Positions 33,718 through 39,093 of a DNA stretch of 39,093 nt are shown piece by piece (the first letter of the stretch is position 1; every line of letters begins with the position of its first letter). This DNA is from Verrucomicrobiota bacterium (GTDB lineage Bacteria; Verrucomicrobiota; Verrucomicrobiia; Chthoniobacterales; JACTMZ01), in contig JAQBWH010000017.1 of NCBI GenBank assembly GCA_027624625.1, forward strand, positions 1 to 39,093, in the 5' to 3' direction. The notes below the pieces were generated by a model. It was not told the DNA's origin. It searched no databases and saw only the letters and a program-made list of their open reading frames with translations. A program made the translations under genes and the position numbers.

Positions 33718-35664
33718 ATGCCGAGAAAACGACCCGCTCTCCACCATCCGGCGGCCCATCGCGTCAGCCTGCTGCGACGGCGCGCGAAAAAGCGCCGCAC
33801 ACGTCGGTTGCGCACGCGGAAGTTGAGGCGCTTGGTCCTTGCCTCTTGCCTGCTCTGGGGGCTCGTCGCGGGTTTCTATCTGGCCTGGGCCTGGACCTTC
33901 GATCTTCGGGAAGTAGGACGCATTCCGGAGAGTTCGCTCGTCATCGACCGCCAAGGGAAAATTTACACCCGTTTGTCCGGTGAGAACCGCCGCACTGTCC
34001 CGCTCGATCGGGTCAGCCCGTGGTTTGTCCGCGCGGTCATCGCCCGCGAAGATTCGCGCTTCTTGCAACATTTCGGTGTCGATCCGCTGGGTATCGCCCG
34101 GGCGGCGGTCGCAAATTTGAGCGCCGGTGGTGTCCGTCAGGGCGGCAGTACCCTGACCCAGCAACTGGCCCGCAACAGCTTTCCGCTCGGTGGGCAAAAC
34201 ATGCACCGCAAAGTGCTTGAAGCAGCGCTTGCCGTGCGCATGGAAGCCGTGCTGAGCAAAGACGAAATCCTGACCCACTACATGAACCGGATTTATTTCG
34301 GCGCGGGTTTGTTCGGCATCGAAACCGCGAGCCAGGCTTACTTCGGCAAGCCGGCCGCCGACCTGACGCTTTCCGAGTCCGCTCTCCTCGCCGGGCTCAT
34401 CCGCAGTCCGAACCGCCTCTCACCCTTCCGTGATCCGGACGGCGCCCTCGCCCAACGCAACATGGTACTGCGCCAGATGGAGGACCAGGGATATGTTTCC
34501 GCCGCCGAGTGCCAGTCGGCGCAAGCGGAGCCTTTGCTTCTTGCCGCGGAAAGACCGCAGCCCCCGCAGGAAGATTGGGCGATGGAACTTCTCTGGCGCG
34601 AGTTGGAGCGTGTCCTGCCGCAAGACATCATCGACCGTGCGGGCCTGAAAATTTACACCGCGCTGGACGGCGACATGCAGCGCGCGGCGGTGGCTGCGGT
34701 CGACGAGCAACTGGCCGCAGTGGAGGCGCGGACCGGATACCCGCATGAAAAGAAAGCCGATACGGCTCATGTCGATCCGCGGAGCCGCGGGGGCACACCT
34801 TACCTGCAGGCATCTGCCATGGCGGTCGACAATCGCAGCGGCGGCATCCGTGTGTTGGTCGGCGGGCGCGACTATTCCTCGAGCAAATTCAACCGCGCTT
34901 ATTTTGCCGAGCGGCAGGTCGGATCTTCGGTCAAGCCCTTTGTCTACGCCGCGGCTTTTGCCGCGGGCATGGACCCGGACACCCCGGTGAGCGATGACCC
35001 GTTGCGGGCGGGGGAATTGCCGAAGGGTTTCGGTCCGTACAACCCGTCCAACAGCGACGACACTTACCGCGGAATGCTCCGGGCCAAAGACGGATTAATC
35101 CTCTCGCGCAACACGATGAGCGTCCGCGTGGGCGCCGTGGCCGGCATCGAGCGGGTCCGTGAAAGCATTCTCGCCTCCGGCATCGGGACGGACGTGCCGA
35201 AGTATCCCTCGATTTTCCTCGGCTCGTTCAGCGGCACCCTGCGGGCTTTAACCACGGCTTACGCCGCGTTGGTCAACGACGGGGTCGCGCCCGCGCCCCA
35301 CTTGCTCGAACGGGTGGAGGATCCGCAAGGCCGCGTCCTTTACCGGTACAAAGGATCAGTGCAGCGCATCCTGCCCTCGGGCGTGGCGCGCACCACGGCG
35401 GGTATTTTGCGCGAGGCGATGACGCAGGGTACGGGGCAGGTTGCCGCAGCCTTCGGTTACCGCGGGGAGGACGCCGGGGGAAAAACCGGCACGACCAACG
35501 ACTATAAAGATGCGTGGTTCATCGGTTTCGACCGGGAGACAACCTGCGGGGTGTGGGTCGGATTCGACCGACCGAAGCGGATTGTCGACCGCGGCTATGG
35601 CGCGACATTGGCCTTGCCCATTTGGGTCAAAATCATGAATGCCGCAGCCTCGGAAGGCGGGTAG
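33718..35664 (+). CDS. Class A penicillin-binding protein (bifunctional peptidoglycan synthase)
   Basis: The ATG at 33718 gives 648 residues. A very basic cytoplasmic tail (1-38) precedes one membrane anchor (about 39-60). The glycosyltransferase GT51 domain shows AREDSRFLQHFGVD (109-122; catalytic Glu111), RQGGSTLTQQLARN (140-153) and KDEILTHYMNRIYFGAGLFGIE (181-202). The transpeptidase domain has SSVK (Ser403 nucleophile, Lys406), SRN (463-465) and KTGT (589-592). It polymerises and cross-links peptidoglycan in the periplasm. It is shorter than E. coli PBP1a and lacks an extra C-terminal domain. No operon partner; trpD converges on it 30 bp later. Confidence 0.95.
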   Translation: MPRKRPALHHPAAHRVSLLRRRAKKRRTRRLRTRKLRRLVLASCLLWGLVAGFYLAWAWTFDLREVGRIPESSLVIDRQGKIYTRLSGENRRTVPLDRVSPWFVRAVIAREDSRFLQHFGVDPLGIARAAVANLSAGGVRQGGSTLTQQLARNSFPLGGQNMHRKVLEAALAVRMEAVLSKDEILTHYMNRIYFGAGLFGIETASQAYFGKPAADLTLSESALLAGLIRSPNRLSPFRDPDGALAQRNMVLRQMEDQGYVSAAECQSAQAEPLLLAAERPQPPQEDWAMELLWRELERVLPQDIIDRAGLKIYTALDGDMQRAAVAAVDEQLAAVEARTGYPHEKKADTAHVDPRSRGGTPYLQASAMAVDNRSGGIRVLVGGRDYSSSKFNRAYFAERQVGSSVKPFVYAAAFAAGMDPDTPVSDDPLRAGELPKGFGPYNPSNSDDTYRGMLRAKDGLILSRNTMSVRVGAVAGIERVRESILASGIGTDVPKYPSIFLGSFSGTLRALTTAYAALVNDGVAPAPHLLERVEDPQGRVLYRYKGSVQRILPSGVARTTAGILREAMTQGTGQVAAAFGYRGEDAGGKTGTTNDYKDAWFIGFDRETTCGVWVGFDRPKRIVDRGYGATLALPIWVKIMNAAASEGG

Positions 35665-35694
35665 GACCCGGGCGGACCAGAGAAATTTTCGCCG

Positions 35695-36732
35695 CTACGA
35701 CTTGCCTGCTAGACGCTGCATGCGTTGGAGAACGGTACGGGCTGCGCCGGAATCGAAAGATGCCTCGGCCCGCTCGCATGCTTCGGCCCAGTCATCGGTC
35801 AAACCGGCTACGGTGATGGCCGCGGCGGCATTGACCAGCACAATATCCCGCATGGCGCCGCGACGACTGCCGCGCAGCAATTCATCGATCAGGCCCGCAT
35901 TGTGTGCTGCATCCCCGCCCCGCAGATCATCAAGCAAGGCAAGGGGAACACCCAAGTCGACCGGAGTCATGGTCACAACTTCGGTCCCCTTCGGCCCGAC
36001 CCGGGCCACCGTGGTCGGTCCGAGTGTGGAGATTTCATCCATCACGCCGGCATGGCCCGCTTGGCCGTGCACGACCAAAGCCCGTTGCCTCCCCAGGCGG
36101 GGGAGCACACCGGCATAGAGTGGAACGAGCCTCTCGCTGAAGACTCCGGCCAACTGGCCCTCGGGGCGCGCCGGATTGAGCAGCGGGCCGAGCATGTTGA
36201 AAATGGAAAGCTGACCGCGCTCGGCAAGCAGCTTGCGGGCCGGAGCAACCGCGGCAAAGGCCGGATGGAAACGTGGAGCGAAGAGAAAAGCGGCTCCTGC
36301 ATCGCCCAGCATGTCTTGTAACCGGCCGGGGTCTAGATCCATGGGAATACCCAAAGCTTCAAGCACGTCGGCACCCCCGCTCTTCGACGTGATCCCGCGA
36401 TTGCCGTGTTTGACCAATCGGGCCCCCGCTCCGGCCGCGACGAACATCACCGCCGTGGAGACATTGAACAATCCCAACTTGTCCCCCCCGGTCCCGCAGA
36501 CATCGATCACCGGGCGGAGACCGGGCGGAACCTCGAACGGGACGGCGTGCCCCAAAAATTCCTCAGCCAAAGCGGTGATTTCGCCCGGTGTTTCGCCCCG
36601 CCGATTAAGCGCGCCGAGGAAAACGGCCTTCGCATCGGCCGGTATCGACGCATCAAGAAGCCAGGCGGCCACGGCGTGGAGTTGCTCCGGGGTAAGTTGC
36701 CCGGAGGCAGCGATCTCGGCCCAGTCGCTCAC
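35695..36732 (-). CDS. trpD: Anthranilate phosphoribosyltransferase
   Basis: I place the start at the GTG at 36732, which overlaps the aroD stop (GTGA), giving 345 residues. The upstream extension of this frame is shadow of aroD. The enzyme joins anthranilate and PRPP, the second step of tryptophan synthesis. Motifs are the PRPP loop CGTGGDKLGLFNVST (79-93), KHGNRGITSKSGGADVLEALG (108-128) and FAPRFHPAF followed by R-L-ERG...FNMLGPLLNP, all typical of TrpD. No other trp genes adjoin it; trpA lies 33 kb away. The coupling to aroD, an earlier step of the same aromatic route, is unusual but logical. Confidence 0.96.
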   Translation of the reverse strand: MSDWAEIAASGQLTPEQLHAVAAWLLDASIPADAKAVFLGALNRRGETPGEITALAEEFLGHAVPFEVPPGLRPVIDVCGTGGDKLGLFNVSTAVMFVAAGAGARLVKHGNRGITSKSGGADVLEALGIPMDLDPGRLQDMLGDAGAAFLFAPRFHPAFAAVAPARKLLAERGQLSIFNMLGPLLNPARPEGQLAGVFSERLVPLYAGVLPRLGRQRALVVHGQAGHAGVMDEISTLGPTTVARVGPKGTEVVTMTPVDLGVPLALLDDLRGGDAAHNAGLIDELLRGSRRGAMRDIVLVNAAAAITVAGLTDDWAEACERAEASFDSGAARTVLQRMQRLAGKS

Positions 36733-37418
36733 GAGAGGACCTCCTCGATGCGACGGACCAACTCGAGGGCCGGCCACTGACCGGGAACCTGCGGCTTGTC
36801 GAGGTATCCATAGTTGAGCCGGGAGCCCGCGGCGGCCAAGACAAGACGGGACACCTTGCCCAAGGGCCCCATTCCCATGGTGGCGAGAGGCGCGCGCGCC
36901 GAGGCCTGCAATTGCAGCAGAACGGCCAGGTCGCGGGCCCCGCGAACCTCGGTGGCAATTTTTACGATGTCCGCACCCGCCAATTGAGAGCGGCGGAAAA
37001 CCTCGCGCAGACGCTTCAACGAGGGCGTGCCTCGGAAATCGTGGAAGGAAATGACCTTGCCAACCCGCCGCCGCGTTGCCGCCTCGAGGAGCCGCGCCAT
37101 GGAATGGACGGAGCGGAGTTCGACGTCCACGGCCCGCGCCAAGGATAGATACTCCTCCAAAGAAACTCGCCGCCGGGACGAGGAAAGGTTTCCGATTCCG
37201 CCCTCGGCGGGGTGGCGGGCGGTGAGGAGCACGGGAGGCCCGATCTGGCGGATATCCTCCGCCTTCAATCCACGTCCTGCCAACAAGGCATCGAGCCGAA
37301 CCTCCACGTAGCGACAATCCCGGGCCCCCAGGCCCTGCGCGAGGCGCACACCGGCAGGAGTGTGGGCCGTGGCGACAACCCTCAAGGCGGCCGGCAGAGC
37401 TTTTCGGTTTCGTTTCAC
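36729..37418 (-). CDS. aroD: Type I 3-dehydroquinate dehydratase
   Basis: The GTG at 37418 gives 229 residues. The enzyme dehydrates 3-dehydroquinate to 3-dehydroshikimate through a Schiff base. The catalytic pair is clear: His126 in KVISFHDFRGTPS and Lys153 in GADIVKIAT. Other landmarks are VEVRLDAL (38-45), LLTARHPAEGG (64-74), TMGMGPLGKVSRL and the C-terminal GSRLNYGYLDKPQVPGQ. It is first in the aroD-trpD pair, with a 4-bp overlap. It is divergent from the sugar transferase with 69 bp between. No ribosome-binding site was found. Confidence 0.93.
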   Translation of the reverse strand: MKRNRKALPAALRVVATAHTPAGVRLAQGLGARDCRYVEVRLDALLAGRGLKAEDIRQIGPPVLLTARHPAEGGIGNLSSSRRRVSLEEYLSLARAVDVELRSVHSMARLLEAATRRRVGKVISFHDFRGTPSLKRLREVFRRSQLAGADIVKIATEVRGARDLAVLLQLQASARAPLATMGMGPLGKVSRLVLAAAGSRLNYGYLDKPQVPGQWPALELVRRIEEVLS

Positions 37419-37487
37419 CTCAGAATCTGTATCATGTTGTCGCTCACTTGGTCTAGGCCACTGTAAATTTAACGCACCGCTTATCAG

Positions 37488-38879
37488 ATGCTCACGCGCA
37501 AGCAGGAAATTTCACTGCAGCTTAACCAGATTGCCGATGGGCTGATCTTGGTGCTGGCCCTTTATGCCGGATACGCCTTGCGCAGTTACCAGATCATCGA
37601 CTTCGATCTGCTTCCCTTGATCCCGCCTTTCGAAGGATTCCTCTGGATGTTCTTTCTTTGCGCTCTTTTCGGCCCACTGCTGCTCGAGATGCAGGGTTTT
37701 TACCAATATCCGCTTGAAAAATCAGTGCGCCGCTCGCTGCGGCAAATCTCTTACGCCGGAGTTTGGCTCGGCCTCATCCTCGGTGGCTGCGTCATTTTTC
37801 TGAAGCTGAGCATCCCCAGTCGCTCGGCCTTTCTTCTTTTTCTCGCCCTCGCCCCTCTCGGCTTGCTCGCCCGCGAGGCGGTATTCCGCACTTTATACCT
37901 GCGAAGGCTGCGCCGCGGGGCTCAAAGAGAACGCATCATCCTCGCCGGCCAACCGCAACGGATGGCGGAGGCCATTGCGGCATTGTCCCCCATGCAAAGG
38001 CTGGAAATCGATATCGCGGAACGGGTGGATCTGGGTCAACACAGCGTGGCGTCCCTAGTCGAAGCCATGCACCGGCAGAACGTCGGGCGCGTTGTGCTGG
38101 CTTTTGATTCCAGTACGACCGACCGCCTGCAAGATGCCATTGCCGCCTGCGAGACAGAAGGGGTCGAGGCTTGGATCATGGCGGATTACTTCCGCGCGTC
38201 GATTGCCCGGCCCGCTTATGACACTTTCGGAACGGCGCCGGTGATTGTTTTCCGGGTCACCCCCGAGCTCTCGTGGGCCTTGCTGGTCAAATCAGTGATG
38301 GACAAGACACTTGCCTTCGCCAGCCTGGCAGTTCTCTCCCCGTTTTTTTTGTTCATCGCCGCGGGGGTGAAGCTCACTTCACCCGGACCGGTCATTTTCA
38401 AGCAGCAAAGAGCAGGGCTCCACGGCCGCCCGTTCACCATGTACAAATTCCGATCGATGAGATCTGGAGCGGAAATGGAGCGGGAGGAATTGAAGGCCTT
38501 CAACCAGATGAGCGGGCCGGTTTTCAAGATCGAGAAGGACCCGCGGGTCACGCGCTTTGGCGCGTGGCTGCGGCGCACCAGTATCGACGAGTTTCCGCAA
38601 TTGATCAATGTGCTCCTCGGGCAGATGAGCCTCGTCGGCCCCCGCCCGCTTCCCGTCTATGAGGTGGAAAACTTCGAACTCACCGCCCACCGGCGTCGTC
38701 TCAGCATGAAGCCGGGCTTGACCTGCCTCTGGCAAATCGGCGGGCGCAACACGGTCAAGGATTTTTCCGACTGGGTGAAGCTCGACGTGCAATACATCGA
38801 CAACTGGTCGCTCGGCCTCGACCTCAGCATTTTGCTCCGCACCGTGCCATTGGTGCTCGGAGGAAAAGGAGCGCACTGA
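37488..38879 (+). CDS. Polyprenyl-phosphate sugar-1-phosphate transferase (exopolysaccharide initiator)
   Basis: The 463-residue protein has four N-terminal membrane helices (about 15-35, 48-70, 90-108 and 112-130), a soluble Rossmann-like middle (about 145-260), a fifth helix (276-295) and the bacterial sugar-transferase domain. There VMDKTLA (270-276), LTSPGPVIFKQQRAG (296-310), MYKFRSMR (318-325), RRTSIDEFPQLINVLLGQMSLVGPRPLP and KPGLTCLWQIGGRN are all conserved. Such WbaP/ExoY-type enzymes load the first sugar phosphate onto undecaprenyl phosphate for exopolysaccharide or O-antigen. In PEP-CTERM bacteria similar enzymes start the matrix polysaccharide. A signal-peptide protein begins 74 bp downstream. 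Confidence 0.94.
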   Translation: MLTRKQEISLQLNQIADGLILVLALYAGYALRSYQIIDFDLLPLIPPFEGFLWMFFLCALFGPLLLEMQGFYQYPLEKSVRRSLRQISYAGVWLGLILGGCVIFLKLSIPSRSAFLLFLALAPLGLLAREAVFRTLYLRRLRRGAQRERIILAGQPQRMAEAIAALSPMQRLEIDIAERVDLGQHSVASLVEAMHRQNVGRVVLAFDSSTTDRLQDAIAACETEGVEAWIMADYFRASIARPAYDTFGTAPVIVFRVTPELSWALLVKSVMDKTLAFASLAVLSPFFLFIAAGVKLTSPGPVIFKQQRAGLHGRPFTMYKFRSMRSGAEMEREELKAFNQMSGPVFKIEKDPRVTRFGAWLRRTSIDEFPQLINVLLGQMSLVGPRPLPVYEVENFELTAHRRRLSMKPGLTCLWQIGGRNTVKDFSDWVKLDVQYIDNWSLGLDLSILLRTVPLVLGGKGAH

Positions 38880-38953
38880 AAGAGATTTTCTCGATTTCCC
38901 TAACGGGACCGTGTAGAAAGCCAAGTTCCTGATTTTTTAGTTACTCTCACCCC

Positions 38954-39093
38954 ATGAAAACATCGACCATCTTACTCCTCCTCGCCGTTCTCTCCCTTTC
39001 CCTTTCGTCCGCCGCGGCGCAACAGCCCAAAACGGACTTCTCAGTTACGCGGGTCACGCCTGACTTGGTCACGACACCCGAATTTTCCGTTAG
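38954..39093 (+). CDS. N-terminus of a secreted protein, cut by the window end
   Basis: An open frame runs from the ATG at 38954 to the last base. It encodes a clear Sec signal peptide: MKTST, a Leu-rich core, then SSAAA-QQ with cleavage near residue 23, followed by PKTDFSVTRVTPDLV. Only 46 residues are visible, so the family cannot be named. TACTCT ends 6 nt before the ATG and could be a -10 element of a leaderless transcript. Its position after the sugar transferase suggests a polysaccharide or envelope role, by context only. Confidence 0.7.
   Translation, partial: MKTSTILLLLAVLSLSLSSAAAQQPKTDFSVTRVTPDLVTTPEFSV

Overview
The window is a GC-rich, tightly packed chromosomal segment from a Gram-negative (diderm) bacterium, most likely a member of Verrucomicrobiota. 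The reasons are a PEP-CTERM surface protein, a verrucomicrobial-type pseudopilin, a secreted protein with an acidic DxDxDG-LLEYA segment, a complete mlaEFDCA outer-membrane lipid-transport operon, a bacterial deoxyhypusine-synthase-like enzyme, and pyrophosphate-type phosphofructokinase together with pyruvate phosphate dikinase. This placement is inferred from gene content; there is no rRNA in the window. I see no phage, insertion sequence or CRISPR array. Most content is core metabolism and envelope biology. Layout, left to right. 1-423: non-coding leader and a minus-strand tRNA-Arg(ACG). 424-3582 (minus): trpA, an unknown membrane protein, a RelE/ParE-fold protein and an SLC45-like sugar transporter. 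3669-4565 (plus): a stand-alone SWIM zinc-finger protein and a small membrane protein. 4520-6066 (minus): a TetR regulator overlapping an rmlD-like reductase. 6154-8127 (plus): pdxH and PPi-dependent phosphofructokinase. 8158-10604 (minus): M42 aminopeptidase, deoxyhypusine-synthase-like enzyme and DUF2237 protein in one tight operon. 10682-12013 (plus): MATE exporter. 12075-14526 (minus): metY-metX for methionine synthesis by direct sulfhydrylation. 14716-18308 (minus): a four-gene coupled cluster of PEP-CTERM protein, secreted protein, pseudopilin and a fused CWC-DUF5522 cysteine-rich protein. 18761-19105 (plus): small unknown protein. 19102-22609 (minus): mlaE-F-D-C-A. 22663-28412 (plus): bioA, ppdK and a secreted endonuclease/exonuclease/phosphatase-family protein. 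28549-31110 (minus): citrate synthase and a site-2 protease. 31210-33033 (plus): SLC13 permease with RCK_C domains. 33086-33628 (minus): HdeD-like membrane protein. 33718-35664 (plus): class A penicillin-binding protein. 35695-37418 (minus): aroD-trpD. 37488-38879 (plus): polyprenyl-phosphate sugar transferase, then the start of a secreted protein cut by the window end. Several genes form functional groups. PFP and PPDK point to PPi-linked, reversible glycolysis. MetY and MetX make homocysteine from O-acetylhomoserine. AroD, TrpD and TrpA are scattered parts of the shikimate-tryptophan route. The Mla operon, the penicillin-binding protein, RmlD and the sugar transferase serve the envelope. Lead genes mostly lack Shine-Dalgarno sequences, and several have a sigma70-like -10 only 9-12 nt before the ATG, suggesting very short leaders. 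The least explained parts are the PEP-CTERM/pseudopilin/CWC cluster, the RelE-fold protein coupled to a membrane protein instead of an antitoxin, and the M42-DHS-like-DUF2237 operon.
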